Shown: positions 24,947 to 34,799, counted from the stretch's first letter. The stretch is 64,000 nt of DNA from Lentzea alba (GCF_011067745.1 NZ_JAAMPJ010000021.1:80024-144023); one strand, 5' to 3'. The notes: generated from the letters alone by a model not told the origin. A program made the numbers and translations.

Positions 24947-25608
24947 TCCGCGTCCTGCTGGTCGACGACCAGCCCCTGATCCGCAGCGGTTTCCGCGCGC
25001 TGCTCGACGCGGAGGACGACATCGAGGTGGTGGCGGAGGCCGCGAACGGCGCGGAAGGCCTGCAAGAAGCCCGCAAACACCTCCCGGACATCGCCCTGGT
25101 CGACATCCAGATGCCGGAGGTCGACGGCATCGAGGCGACCAGGCGCATCGCCGCCGACCCCGCCCTGTCACAAACCCACGTCGTGATCCTCACCAACTAC
25201 GGCCTGGACGAGTACGTCTTCCACGCCCTGAAAGCCGGCGCGGCGGGGTTCCTGGTCAAGGACGTCCAGCCGGAGGACTTCCTGCACGCCGTCCGGGTCG
25301 CGGCCCGCGGCGACGCGCTGCTCGCCCCGTCGATCACCCGCCGGCTGATCGACCGGTACGTGAGCCAGCCGCTCAAACCCAGCAGTGACCTGGCCCAGCT
25401 CACCAACCGCGAGCGCGAGGCCGTCGTCCTGGTCGCGCGAGGCCTGTCGAACGACGAGATCGCCGCGAGCATGGTGATCAGCCCGCTCACGGCGAAGACC
25501 CACGTCAACCGCGCGATGACCAAGCTGTACGCGCGCGACCGCGCCCAGCTCGTCGTCATCGCCTACGAGTCGGGCCTGGTCGTCCCGCACACCTCGGAAC
25601 GCGGATAG
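24943..25608 (+). CDS. Response regulator, NarL/LuxR family
   Basis: 221 residues. The receiver domain has the acidic pair DD in LLVDDQPLIRSG, phosphoacceptor Asp in ALVDIQMPEVDG (about 54), and the switch Lys in AGFLVKDVQ. The C-terminal LuxR HTH is LTNREREAVVLVARGLSNDE to AKTHVNRAMTKL. Starts with GTG overlapping the kinase stop. The last 46 bases overlap the 3' end of the convergent SARP-STAND gene, so each transcript reads antisense into the other unless it ends within its gene. Confidence 0.94.
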   Translation: MIRVLLVDDQPLIRSGFRALLDAEDDIEVVAEAANGAEGLQEARKHLPDIALVDIQMPEVDGIEATRRIAADPALSQTHVVILTNYGLDEYVFHALKAGAAGFLVKDVQPEDFLHAVRVAARGDALLAPSITRRLIDRYVSQPLKPSSDLAQLTNREREAVVLVARGLSNDEIAASMVISPLTAKTHVNRAMTKLYARDRAQLVVIAYESGLVVPHTSERG

Positions 25609-28600
25609 GTCTCCGCGCAGATCCGCTTCTCGGCGTCCACAACGGACAGAGACCAGCGGATGATCCGCGAGTCGTTCGCACCGGACACCAGTTCGTCGTC
25701 GCGGGTGAACGCCACGGCCTGCACCGGCCCCGTGTGCCCGGTCAGGGTGGCGCCGGTGTGCGTGCCGAGGTTCCACACGACGACCGAGTGGTCCTCTCCC
25801 CCGGACGCCAGCGCGTCACCGGACGGGCTGAACGCCAGCGTCACGACCGGCGCGGAGTGGCCGCTCAACGTCATCAGCTCGGCGCCCGTGGCCACGTCCC
25901 AGACCTTCACCGTCCGGTTCGCGCCCGCCGTGGCGAACCGCGTGCCGTCCGGGCTGATCGCCACGTCGCGCACGTCGCCCTGACCGGTGCTGACGCGCCG
26001 TTCCAGCCTGTCGGTGGCCATGTTCCACAGCATCGCGCCACCGGCCGGATCGGTGGAGATCAGCAGCCTGCCGTCCGGCGTGAACTCCACTGCGCTCGCG
26101 ATGTACGGGCCGCCGGAGAACGAGCCCCGCACGAGGTCGGGCAACGACCAGCGGAACCGCCCGAGCGACGCCGCGACGATCCCGCGCCCGTCCGGTTGGA
26201 AGGCGATGTCGGTCGACGCGCCCAAACCGCTGTAGGAGAACGACGACAGCCGCGCGCGCCGCGCCACGTCCCAGATCGTGATGGTGTGGTCGCGGGTCAG
26301 CGCGGCCAGCCGCGCGCCGTCCGGGCTGAACGACACGGCCTCGACCCGGTCCGGATGACCGTCCAAAGTGGCCAGAGCGGTGCCGTCGAGTCCCCACAGC
26401 CGCACGGTTCCGTCGTCACCGGCGGACGCGACCGTGTCCCCGAAGACGTCGATGTCGTTGACGTCGCCGGCGTGTCCGGTGAACGCGGGCACGGCGTCCT
26501 CGCGCACCGCGACGGTCCGGCCGAAACCACCGGACACCAGCAGCGTGCCGTCCCGGCCCAGCGCGAGCGACCTGGACTCGGTGCGGCCGCGGTCGCGGTA
26601 GGTCGTGATCGGCCGGCCGGTGCGGATGTCCCAGATCGTGATCAGGCCGTCCTCGTCCGCCACCGCCATCCGGCCGCCGACCGGCGCGGACGCCTCCCAC
26701 GCGTACGGGCCCTGCTTCGGCAGCGCGGACAACAGCTTTCCGGTCACGTCCCAGAAGCTCACGCCGTTGCGGAGGGTCGCCGTGGTGATCTTCGCGGGAC
26801 CGTCGAAACCGACGGTGCCGACCCCCAGCGACGGGATTTCGCCGACCTTCGCCCCGGACCCGGCGTCCCACACCAGCGGGTGCTCCTTGTCGTTCGCGGT
26901 GACGAGCAGCGCGCCGTCCGGGCTGAACGCCAGCGAGTTCACCTCGTGCGCGTGGCCCTTCAACACCCGGCGGGTCTTCGCGCCGACGTCCCACACCTCG
27001 ACGTCACCGCCCGCGACACCGACCGCGAAGGACGTTCCCTCAGGGTGGAATGCGAGGCCGGTGGTGAGCACCGCGAACCGTTGCGAGAACACGGGTTTGC
27101 GCGTCGAGAGATCCCAGATCACCACGTCACCGGGACTGCCGGCCAGCGTCGGCATGGTGGCGTTCGAGGCGATGAACCTGTCGTCCGCGCTGAACTCGAC
27201 CTGACGGGCGTAGCCGCCGTCGGTCAGTCCATTGTGGTCGGACAACAACAGCGTTCGTTCGCGCGTCTTTGGCTCCCACAACGTGACATTGCCGTCCCGG
27301 TCCGCGGTCGCGATCACGTCACCCTTGTGCGACACGCTCACGTCCAGCACGGGCGGGCCGTCGGTGTTCAGGTCGACGCGGCGCCGGGGTGCGGAGGCGG
27401 TGCTGAGCAGCGCGCCTCGGGTGTCGTCGTCCTCGTGCAGCCGGAACGCCGAGATCGCGAGCTGCCCTGCCAGGTCGGGTGCCGTGTCGACGAGGCCACG
27501 CGCGGACAACGCGAGCTGATGTGCCCGGTCGACCCGTTGGCGCAGCTGGGCTTCGCGCGACTGCCACCACGCGACGCCACCACCGCCCGCGGCGAGCACC
27601 AGCAGCACGCCCATGATCGCGACGAGCTTGGTGAGCAACCTGTTGCGGCGCTTCACCGTCACCTGCTCGGCCTCGTCCCGGTCCCGGCTCGCGCGCAGGA
27701 ACGACTCCTCGGCCGCGTTCAGCTCACCGGGGTGGTCCTGGGCCCAGGCTGAGGCGGTGATCAGCTGCGAACCCCGGTAGAGCGCGCCGTCGTCCTGGTC
27801 GAGCTCGGTCCACGTGTGGGCGGCCGCCGTGAGCCTGCGGTGGACCAGCAGGGTCGAGCGGCCGTCGGAAAGCCAGCGCTGCAACCGCGGCCACGCCCGG
27901 ATCAGGGCTTCGTGCGCGATCTCGGCGGTGTCCTCGTCGAGCACGATCAACCGTTCGGCGACCAGCCGGGCGAGCACACCGTCGATCACGGCAGGCTCGG
28001 CGATGCCGTCGAGCTCCGCACGGCGGATCGGCCTGCGGGTGTCTTCGGTGCCGTCGCCGAACGCGGTGAGACGCACCAGGACCCGGCGCATGGCCTGCTG
28101 TTCGGACTCGCCGAGTTCGTCGTAGGCGCGCTCGGCAGTCTGGGCGATCGCGCCGTGCACCCCGCCGCCGGCCCGGTACGCGGCCAGCGTCAGTTCCGCA
28201 CCGGACCGTTGCCATGTCTCGACGAGCGCGTGCGACAGCAACGGCAGCGCGCCGGGCTCGGCATCCACGTCGGCGAGGATGGTGGCGAGCAGGTCGGCCG
28301 TGACGGACAGACCGCTCATCGCGGCCGGCCGCAGCACGATGTCCCGCAGGTCGGCGGTGGACGGCGGCCCGACCAGCACGGTCGCCTCGTCGGCCAGCGC
28401 CGTCACCAGTCCGGGGTGCTGTGTCACGTGGGCGAGGAAGTCCGCTCTGATGCCGAGCACGACCCGTGTGCGCCGATGCGGTCCCTGGGCCGCGTCCAGC
28501 AACACCGCGAGGAACTGTGAGCGCTCACTTTCATCGGCGCACAAGGTGAACAGCTCTTCCAGCTGATCCACGACGAGCAGTACTCGCACGTCGTCCGGAC

Positions 28601-29681
28601 CACAAGCGAGCGCGTTGCGCACGCCAACGTCGAACGCCGCTGGGTCTTCGCCCAGGTCAGCCTTCTTGCCGGTGATCGACGCCAACGCGGTGGTGAGCGC
28701 TGCCATCGGGTGCGCGGTCGGGGTGATCACCACCAGCCGCCACACAGCAGGGAGCCTGCCGACGACACCTGCTCTGAGCAGCGAGGACTTCCCGCTGCCG
28801 GACGCACCGAACACGCCCACGACGGGATAGCGCTCGATCCGGCGGGTGACCAGTTCGATCAGGTGGTCGCGGCCGAAGAACCACGGGTGGTGCTCCGGCT
28901 GGTAGGCCATCAGGCCGCGGTACGGGCAGTCGCCGCGGGTGGTCCTGGGCGGCACGGGTTCGTCCAGCTGCTCGCCCCGCAGCATGGTCTCGTGCAGTCC
29001 GCGCAGGTCGGGGCCGGGTTCGATGCCGAGGTCCGCGACCAGCCGGTCACGCGTGCGGCGGAACACCTCCAGCGCCTCGGCCTGCCGGTTCACCCCGTAC
29101 AGGGCGGTCATCAGCTTGGCGTGCAAGGGTTCCCGGTACGGGTTGGCCTCGGCCAACTCAGCCAGCTCACCGATGACCTCGGCGTGCCGGCCCAACGCCA
29201 GCTCGGCGGTCACCCGCGCTTCGGTCGCGCGCAGCCGTGTCTCGTCGAGTCTGGCGGCGAACTGGCCGGGCAGGTCCGGGTAGGCCGGTCCGCGCCACTT
29301 GCCCAGCGCCTCGGTCAGCAGGTCGGCCGCCTTGGCCGGGTCGCCGTGCGCGAGCGCCTGTTCGCCGTCCTCGGTCAGCTGCTCGAACCGGTCGGCGTCC
29401 AGTTCGCCGGCGAGGATCGTGAGCTCGTACCCCGCCGGTTTGCGGGTGATCCGCTCGCCGAGGCCGAGCGCGCGCTTGAGCTGGTAGACGTACAGCCGGA
29501 CGTTCTCCTGCGCGGATGCCGGCGGGACCTCCCACAGCACCTCGATCAACCGCTGGGACGAGACGGGCGTGTTCGCGTGCCGCAGCAGCATCGCCAGCAG
29601 GATCCGTTGCTTCGCCGAGCGCAACGGCGTCTCGCCGTTCTCCGCCATGACGACGAGCGGACCGAGTACCCGGAACTCCAC
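25563..29681 (-). CDS. SARP/AfsR-like regulator: BTAD DNA-binding N-terminus, STAND NTPase and WD40 propeller
   Basis: About 1372 residues. Order: OmpR-type winged HTH (1-90, MEFRVLGPLVV, SSQRLIEVLWE), BTAD helical domain (90-245), STAND/NACHT NTPase with Walker A GASGSGKSSLL (about 294) and Walker B VLLVVDQLEELF (about 367), a membrane-like helix KLVAIMGVLLVLAAGGG (about 685), and about fourteen WD40 repeats to the end (KVWDVATG, HSAPVVTLAFSPSGD). Such proteins act as NTP- and signal-dependent activators of secondary metabolism or stress genes. I prefer GTG 29681, with GGGAGGG just upstream, to the TTG 15 bases before it. SARP-like repeats lie in the divergent promoter region. The central hydrophobic helix could tether it to the membrane. 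Confidence 0.92.
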   Translation of the reverse strand: MEFRVLGPLVVMAENGETPLRSAKQRILLAMLLRHANTPVSSQRLIEVLWEVPPASAQENVRLYVYQLKRALGLGERITRKPAGYELTILAGELDADRFEQLTEDGEQALAHGDPAKAADLLTEALGKWRGPAYPDLPGQFAARLDETRLRATEARVTAELALGRHAEVIGELAELAEANPYREPLHAKLMTALYGVNRQAEALEVFRRTRDRLVADLGIEPGPDLRGLHETMLRGEQLDEPVPPRTTRGDCPYRGLMAYQPEHHPWFFGRDHLIELVTRRIERYPVVGVFGASGSGKSSLLRAGVVGRLPAVWRLVVITPTAHPMAALTTALASITGKKADLGEDPAAFDVGVRNALACGPDDVRVLLVVDQLEELFTLCADESERSQFLAVLLDAAQGPHRRTRVVLGIRADFLAHVTQHPGLVTALADEATVLVGPPSTADLRDIVLRPAAMSGLSVTADLLATILADVDAEPGALPLLSHALVETWQRSGAELTLAAYRAGGGVHGAIAQTAERAYDELGESEQQAMRRVLVRLTAFGDGTEDTRRPIRRAELDGIAEPAVIDGVLARLVAERLIVLDEDTAEIAHEALIRAWPRLQRWLSDGRSTLLVHRRLTAAAHTWTELDQDDGALYRGSQLITASAWAQDHPGELNAAEESFLRASRDRDEAEQVTVKRRNRLLTKLVAIMGVLLVLAAGGGGVAWWQSREAQLRQRVDRAHQLALSARGLVDTAPDLAGQLAISAFRLHEDDDTRGALLSTASAPRRRVDLNTDGPPVLDVSVSHKGDVIATADRDGNVTLWEPKTRERTLLLSDHNGLTDGGYARQVEFSADDRFIASNATMPTLAGSPGDVVIWDLSTRKPVFSQRFAVLTTGLAFHPEGTSFAVGVAGGDVEVWDVGAKTRRVLKGHAHEVNSLAFSPDGALLVTANDKEHPLVWDAGSGAKVGEIPSLGVGTVGFDGPAKITTATLRNGVSFWDVTGKLLSALPKQGPYAWEASAPVGGRMAVADEDGLITIWDIRTGRPITTYRDRGRTESRSLALGRDGTLLVSGGFGRTVAVREDAVPAFTGHAGDVNDIDVFGDTVASAGDDGTVRLWGLDGTALATLDGHPDRVEAVSFSPDGARLAALTRDHTITIWDVARRARLSSFSYSGLGASTDIAFQPDGRGIVAASLGRFRWSLPDLVRGSFSGGPYIASAVEFTPDGRLLISTDPAGGAMLWNMATDRLERRVSTGQGDVRDVAISPDGTRFATAGANRTVKVWDVATGAELMTLSGHSAPVVTLAFSPSGDALASGGEDHSVVVWNLGTHTGATLTGHTGPVQAVAFTRDDELVSGANDSRIIRWSLSVVDAEKRICAETYPRSEVCGTTRPDS

Positions 29682-29728
29682 GCGCCCTCCCCCCAAGATC
29701 GGCGGAACGGTAACAACGACCAGGCGTT

Positions 29729-29770
29729 ATACGCAGCCGATACGGAGAAATACGGTCCTGGACGGACGGT
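29729..29770 (+). promoter_or_regulatory. SARP-type heptamer repeats and -10 of the divergent LuxR gene
   Basis: Three direct repeats ATACGCA (29729-29735), ATACGGA (29740-29746) and ATACGGT (29750-29756) are spaced 11 and 10 bases apart, one helical turn each. Exactly 8 bases after the last comes GACGGT (29765-29770), a plausible -10 that lies 8 bases before the GTG at 29779. This spacing is that of sites bound by SARP activators, whose repeats replace the -35. Confidence 0.55.
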
Positions 29771-29778
29771 TTCGCACC

Positions 29779-30303
29779 GTGCGGAAAATCCATGTCGCGC
29801 TCTCGCTGCGCAGCGCCTTGCTGGCCGACCAGATCTCCTCGCGCCTCGCCGCCCTGTCGTGGGCTGTCCCAGGCACTCCCGCCGACGTGACCGTCACCGA
29901 CGCCGCGGACGCCCTCGGTCCTCGAACCGTCGCGGTGCTGCCGTTCGTGCACGCCGTCGACGACCTCGTGAGAGCCGGCGTGACAGGGCTCGTACTCGCC
30001 GACGACCCGCTGGACGACATGGTGCGGGCGATCCACGACGTGCACCGGTTCGGCGGCTGGGTGTCGCCCCGGCTCGTGTCGACGCTGCTGCCCCCTCCCC
30101 CGCCCGCGTCGCTGACCGATCGCGAACGGGAGACGTTGCGGCTGGTCGCCGAGGGGCGGGAGAACGCGGAGATCGCAGCCGCCATGTTCATCACGGTGAG
30201 CGCGGTCAAGTACCACGTCTCGAACCTGCTGCGGAAGTTCGGTTGTCGCGACCGCACGCAACTGGTCTCGCGACTAGGGCGCCCGCTGCTGGTGCGTTCC
30301 TAG
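29779..30303 (+). CDS. Short LuxR-type regulator with degenerate receiver-like domain
   Basis: About 174 residues from GTG 29779. The C-terminal HTH is clear: LTDRERETLRLVAEGRENAE, then SAVKYHVSNLLRKFGCRDRT. The first 105 residues alternate strands and helices like a receiver (VALSLRSALLADQI, TVAVLPFVHAVDD, TGLVLADDPLDDMVRAIHDV), but no phosphoacceptor Asp in context is evident, so it is probably an atypical receiver without phosphorylation. It is divergent from the SARP-STAND gene and its promoter carries SARP-like repeats, suggesting a small cascade. The upstream reading frame is open but has no convincing start. Confidence 0.75.
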   Translation: MRKIHVALSLRSALLADQISSRLAALSWAVPGTPADVTVTDAADALGPRTVAVLPFVHAVDDLVRAGVTGLVLADDPLDDMVRAIHDVHRFGGWVSPRLVSTLLPPPPPASLTDRERETLRLVAEGRENAEIAAAMFITVSAVKYHVSNLLRKFGCRDRTQLVSRLGRPLLVRS

Positions 30304-30313
30304 CGTGCTGGGC

Positions 30314-31234
30314 ATGAGAATCCTCGTTGCCGCCCTGATCTCGTTCGGGGTGCTGATAGGTGTCGTCAGCCCCGCTCAGGCCGCCCTGCCCGCGTGGCCG
30401 AACGTCAAGGAAGGCCAGTCCGGCTCGAACGTGCTGACGGCCCAGCACCTGCTGCGCCACCGCGGCTACAACATCGGCGCCGACGGCGAGTTCGGCCCGG
30501 CCACCGAGTCCGCGGTCAAGCAGTTCCAGAGCGCCAACGGCCTGTCCGCGGACGGCGAGATCGGCCCGAACACCTGGCCGAAGCTGATCGTCAGCGTCCA
30601 GCGCGGCACCAACAGCAACGCGGTCCGGGCCGCCCAGGTCCAGCTCAACCGCTACGGCTACGGCCTCGCCGAGGACGGCGACTTCGGCGGCGGCACCCAC
30701 AACGCCGCGGTCGCGTTCCAGAGCTCGAAGGGCCTCACCGCCGATGGCGTCGTCGGCCCGAACACCTGGCAGACCCTGGTCGGCGGGAGCGGTGGCGGCG
30801 GTGGTGGCGGCTCCTACAGCCTGCCGCTGGCCAAGAGCGCCCTGCCGCGCAGCGAGTACGACGACCCGCACCACGACTATCCCGCCATCGACCTGCCGGT
30901 GAACAACGTTCCTGCGTACGCGGCCGTCACCGGCACCGCCTACCGCATCAACGAGCCCAGCGGCTGCGGCAACGGCGTGCGGATCGTCAAGAGCGGCGTC
31001 GACTACATCTACTGCCACTTCTTGTCGTGGTCGGTCGCGAACGGTGCCGCCGTGAGGGCGGGCGACCGCGTGGGCACGACCGGCAACACCGGCAACTCGA
31101 CCGGCCCGCACCTGCACTTCGCGATCAAGATCAGCGGAACGTCGTACTGCCCGCAGAACTTCCTGCTCGCGATCTACGACGGCCGCACGCCGCCGGCGCC
31201 GTCCTCGCTGCCGAGGACCGGCTGCTTCTACTGA
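30314..31234 (+). CDS. Secreted peptidoglycan-binding protein with M23-like domain
   Basis: About 306 residues. Signal peptide of about 24 residues (MRILVAALISFGVLIGVVSP, then AQA). Two PG_binding_1 repeats follow: GSNVLTAQHLLRHRGYNIGA with GEFGPATESAVKQFQ, and AVRAAQVQLNRYGYGLAEDG with GGGTHNAAVAFQ. After a Gly-rich linker comes an M23 lysostaphin-type fold with HHDYPAIDLP (metal His and Asp) and GPHLHF (catalytic and metal His). Zinc ligands appear complete, so it may be an active cell-wall endopeptidase or amidase. Four Cys in the M23 part (GCGNG, IYCHF, SYCPQ, TGCFY) could form disulfides. Its end overlaps the convergent patatin gene by 7 bases. Confidence 0.88.
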   Translation: MRILVAALISFGVLIGVVSPAQAALPAWPNVKEGQSGSNVLTAQHLLRHRGYNIGADGEFGPATESAVKQFQSANGLSADGEIGPNTWPKLIVSVQRGTNSNAVRAAQVQLNRYGYGLAEDGDFGGGTHNAAVAFQSSKGLTADGVVGPNTWQTLVGGSGGGGGGGSYSLPLAKSALPRSEYDDPHHDYPAIDLPVNNVPAYAAVTGTAYRINEPSGCGNGVRIVKSGVDYIYCHFLSWSVANGAAVRAGDRVGTTGNTGNSTGPHLHFAIKISGTSYCPQNFLLAIYDGRTPPAPSSLPRTGCFY

Positions 31235-32106
31235 CCGACGACAGGTGGCGCCCCGGAACCGAACGGCTTCCGGGGCGCCGACCCGCAGACCTGATGCACG
31301 GCACCGGCCGGACAGCCCGCCGCCAGCCACTCACGGGTGCTCGCGAACGCGGCATCGATCAGCTCCCGTGCCCTGCTGAAGTCGCCGGGCGACACCCGCA
31401 ACGGGCAGAGCGGCGGTACCACCCGCAGCTCGACCTGGTCCCGATAACGTTCGACGTCCAGCTCCAGCCGGTGGTTGACCAGCAACGTCAACGCCTGCAG
31501 CGCGATCCCGATCGCACTGCGCGGCGGTGAGGTCAGCGCGCACGCGTAGCCGGTCGGCAGCACCCACACGCGATCGGCGCCGAGATCGACGGCGTGCGAC
31601 ACCGGAGTGTTGTTCACCGCGCCGCCGTCCACCAGGTAGCGGCCACCGAGGTGCAACGGCGGGAACACCGCTGGGATCGCGGTCGAGGCCAGCACGGCGT
31701 CGACCGCGTTTCCGCTGGACAGCAGGACTTCCTCACCGGACAACACGTCCGTCGCACCGACGTGGACGGGAACCACCGTGCCGGTCAGGTCCACCGAGCC
31801 CAGCGAACGTTCCAGCAGCCGCCGCAACCCCGACTGAGGCACCAGGTGGTCGCGGAACCCCAGCAGGCCCAGCAGTCCGCGCACCGGGCGGATCGGGAAG
31901 ACGTCGGTTCGCTTCAACGACACCCAGATGTCGGCCAGAGAGTCCACATCGGACGGATGCTGGGCGAACCACACGGCGTTGGCCGCGCCCACCGAGGTGC
32001 CGACGACGAAGTCCGGGTGGACGTCGGCCTCGACGAGCGCGGCCAGCATGCCGACCTCTGTCGCGCCCAAGCTCCCACCGCCTGCGAGCACGAACGCAGT
32101 CGCCAT
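31228..32106 (-). CDS. Patatin-like phospholipase
   Basis: About 292 residues from ATG 32106 (MATAFVLAGGGSLGATEVGM). The glycine-rich oxyanion loop GGGSLG is at 9-14, the nucleophile elbow GTSVG near 41, and the catalytic Asp in VDGGAVNNTPV near 168. This is the Ser-Asp dyad of bacterial patatins (RssA type), which hydrolyse phospholipids or lysophospholipids. A weak AGGATGA site precedes the start; the frame is open further upstream but lacks a good start. Divergent from the GH63 gene with a 152-bp spacer. Confidence 0.9.
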   Translation of the reverse strand: MATAFVLAGGGSLGATEVGMLAALVEADVHPDFVVGTSVGAANAVWFAQHPSDVDSLADIWVSLKRTDVFPIRPVRGLLGLLGFRDHLVPQSGLRRLLERSLGSVDLTGTVVPVHVGATDVLSGEEVLLSSGNAVDAVLASTAIPAVFPPLHLGGRYLVDGGAVNNTPVSHAVDLGADRVWVLPTGYACALTSPPRSAIGIALQALTLLVNHRLELDVERYRDQVELRVVPPLCPLRVSPGDFSRARELIDAAFASTREWLAAGCPAGAVHQVCGSAPRKPFGSGAPPVVGQ

Positions 32107-32258
32107 GCGCTCATCCTGCTCGCCCGGCGCCCGGCCGCGCGAGGGGCCAACTCCTCCGGCACGGGTGGGCGCGGGCCTGCGAACCATCCGCGCGAGGTGA
32201 ACCGGCACGCCCGAACTCCCAGCCAGCCTGGGCTTTCGAGCGACGAGAGGTGGGCGAC

Positions 32259-34799
32259 GTGGTCAGTGCGGAGAAGCAGAGGCTGCAGGAAGCCGGTCCG
32301 TGGCGGAAGTGGGGACCGTATCTGAGCGAACGGCAGTGGGGCACGGTCCGCGAAGGTGGCGACAACGCCTGGACGGAGTTCACCCACGACCAGGCCAGGT
32401 ATCGGGCGTACCGGTGGGGTGAGGACGGGCTGGCCGGGTTCAGCGACGACCGGCAGCGCGTCTGCCTCGCGCTGGCGTTGTGGAACGGCGCCGACACGAT
32501 CCTCAAGGAGCGGTTGTTCGGGCTCACCAACGGCGAGGGCAACCACGGCGAGGACGTGAAGGAGTGTTACTACTACCTCGACGCCACACCGACTTCCTCG
32601 TACCTGCGGATGCTCTACAAGTACCCGCAGGCGAAATTTCCGTACGAGGAACTCGTCGCAGTCAACGCCGCACGCACGCGGCAGGACCCCGAGTACGAAC
32701 TGCTCGACACGGGCGTGTTCGACGACGACCGCTACTTCGACGTCGTGGTGGAGTACGCGAAAGCAGGTCCCGAGGACGTGCTGATGCGCGTCACGGCCCA
32801 CAACCGCGGCCCGGAGGACGCCACGCTGCACCTGTTGCCCACGCTGTGGTTCCGGCACACGTGGTCGTGGGCGGGCGATGTCCGCGTGCCGACGCTGCAC
32901 ACCTGCGAGCCGGGGACCGTCCGCGCCGAGCACCCGGATCTGGGCGCCAGGTGGTGGTACGTCTCGCCGCCGGCCCCGATCCTCGTGACGGAGAACGAGA
33001 CCGACAACGAGCACGTGTTCGGCTCGCCCAACGTCACCCCGTACGTGAAGGACGGCATCGAACGCGCTGTGCTGCACGGTGATCTCACCGCGGTCGCCCC
33101 GGACGGCGTCGGCACGAAAGCCGCCGCGCACCACGAACTCCGCATCCCCGCAGGGCGCAGTGCCCAGGTCAGGGTCCGGCTCAGCGACCACAGCCTCCAC
33201 GACCCGTTCGCGGACTTCGACGCGACGATCACCACCAGGCGGGACGAGGCCGACGACTTCTACGACGAGGTGCTCGGCGGCGATCCGCGCAGTGACGAAC
33301 GGCTGGTGTGCCGGCAGGCGCTCGCGGGGCTGCTGTGGTCGCAGCAGTACTACGCGTTCGACGTCGAGCGCTGGCTGACCGAACGGGGCACGGATCCTCT
33401 GGAGGGCGACCAGAACTGGCGGCACCTCATCGCCGAGGACGTCATCGTCATGCCCGACAAGTGGGAGTACCCGTGGTTCGCCGCGTGGGACCTGGCCTTC
33501 CACGCGGTGCCGCTGGTGATCGTCGACCCGGAGCTCGCCAAACAGCAGATAGAACTGTTGCTCGGCCGCCGTTACCTGCACCCCAACGGCCAGATTCCAG
33601 CCTACGAGTGGAACTTCAGCGACGTGAACCCGCCGGCGCACGCGTGGGCCGCGTGGTTCGTCTACCAGTACGACCGCGACAAGGAGTTCCTGGCGCGCGT
33701 GTTCCCGCCGCTGCTGCGCGCGTTCGGCTGGTGGCTCAACCGCAAGGACGCCGACGGCCGCAACCTGTTCCAGGGCGGGTTTCTCGGGCTGGACAACATC
33801 GGGGTGTTCGACCGCAGCGCTCCCCTGCCCACCGGCGGGCGGATCGACCAGGCCGACGGCACCGCGTGGATGGCCCTGTACTGCCAGAACCTCATCCAGA
33901 TGGCGCTCGAACTCGGTGAGGTGGAGCAGGCCGCCACACTGCTGGAGAACCTCGCGTGGATCGCGGCGGCCACCGGTCACGTCGGCAGCGGGTTGTGGGA
34001 CGAGGAGGACGGCTTCTTCCACGACGTGCTGCGGCATCCGGACGGGAGCTCCACGGCGTTGAAGGTCCGCTCCGCCGTCGGGTTGCTGCCGCTCGCCGCC
34101 GCGACGGTGCTCGGGCCGGACGTGCGGCAGGAGCATCCCGAGCTGGTCGACGGCATGCGCGAGTTCCTCGACCGGCATCCGGCCGTGCGGGCGGCGTTGT
34201 GGGGGCACGGCGCACAGGCGGACGCGAGCGGTCCGGTGCTGTTCTCGTTGTTCGACGAGAGCCGGTTGCGCCGGATCCTCGCGCGAATGCTCGACCCCGC
34301 GGAGTTCCTGAGCCCGCACGGGATCCGCTCGCTGTCCCGCTGGCACGCCGAGCACCCGTACGCGCTCACTGTCGACGGGGTCGAGCACCGCGTCGGCTAC
34401 CTGCCGGCCGAGTCCGACAGCGGCATGTTCGGCGGCAACTCCAACTGGCGCGGACCCGTGTGGTTCCCGATCAACGTGCTGTTCATCAGGGCGTTGCGGC
34501 ACCTGCACGAGTACTTCGGCGACGGGTTCACCGTCGAGTGCCCGACCGGCTCCGGACGGCAACTGAACCTCCGCGAGGTGGCGCAGGACATCGGCGAACG
34601 GCTGTTGGACGCGTTCCTGTTCGGCGTGGACGGACGTCCGGTCCACGGTGGACAGATGAGGTACCGGGACCCGCACTGGCGCGACCTGCCGTTGTTCTAC
34701 GAGTACCTGCACGGGGACAACGGCGCGGGCATCGGCGCGAGCCATCAGACCGGGTGGACAGCGCTGGTCGCCCTGCTGCCGCGGGAGGTGACGCGATGA
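32259..34799 (+). CDS. GH63-type glucosidase (MGH1-like)
   Basis: About 846 residues from GTG 32259, which has GAGAGGTGGG 5-14 bases upstream; the frame stays open for another 730 bases but that part is shadow sequence. The N-terminus EAGPWRKWGPYLSERQWGTV is typical of the bacterial and archaeal 'glucosidase' group of GH63, followed by a beta-sandwich and the (alpha/alpha)6 barrel (YPWFAAWDLAFH, GQIPAYEWNFSDVNPPAHAW, MFGGNSNWRGPVWFP). These enzymes hydrolyse alpha-glucosides or glucosyl/mannosylglycerate. No signal peptide. The GH13 gene overlaps by 4 bases. It probably turns over an intracellular glucan or compatible solute. Confidence 0.9.
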   Translation: MVSAEKQRLQEAGPWRKWGPYLSERQWGTVREGGDNAWTEFTHDQARYRAYRWGEDGLAGFSDDRQRVCLALALWNGADTILKERLFGLTNGEGNHGEDVKECYYYLDATPTSSYLRMLYKYPQAKFPYEELVAVNAARTRQDPEYELLDTGVFDDDRYFDVVVEYAKAGPEDVLMRVTAHNRGPEDATLHLLPTLWFRHTWSWAGDVRVPTLHTCEPGTVRAEHPDLGARWWYVSPPAPILVTENETDNEHVFGSPNVTPYVKDGIERAVLHGDLTAVAPDGVGTKAAAHHELRIPAGRSAQVRVRLSDHSLHDPFADFDATITTRRDEADDFYDEVLGGDPRSDERLVCRQALAGLLWSQQYYAFDVERWLTERGTDPLEGDQNWRHLIAEDVIVMPDKWEYPWFAAWDLAFHAVPLVIVDPELAKQQIELLLGRRYLHPNGQIPAYEWNFSDVNPPAHAWAAWFVYQYDRDKEFLARVFPPLLRAFGWWLNRKDADGRNLFQGGFLGLDNIGVFDRSAPLPTGGRIDQADGTAWMALYCQNLIQMALELGEVEQAATLLENLAWIAAATGHVGSGLWDEEDGFFHDVLRHPDGSSTALKVRSAVGLLPLAAATVLGPDVRQEHPELVDGMREFLDRHPAVRAALWGHGAQADASGPVLFSLFDESRLRRILARMLDPAEFLSPHGIRSLSRWHAEHPYALTVDGVEHRVGYLPAESDSGMFGGNSNWRGPVWFPINVLFIRALRHLHEYFGDGFTVECPTGSGRQLNLREVAQDIGERLLDAFLFGVDGRPVHGGQMRYRDPHWRDLPLFYEYLHGDNGAGIGASHQTGWTALVALLPREVTR

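Noticed and set aside
31527..32258. Long N-terminal extension of the GH63 gene
   Set aside because: It runs antisense to the patatin gene with a low-complexity Arg/Pro-rich product; GTG 32259 has a good ribosome site and a family-typical N-terminus.
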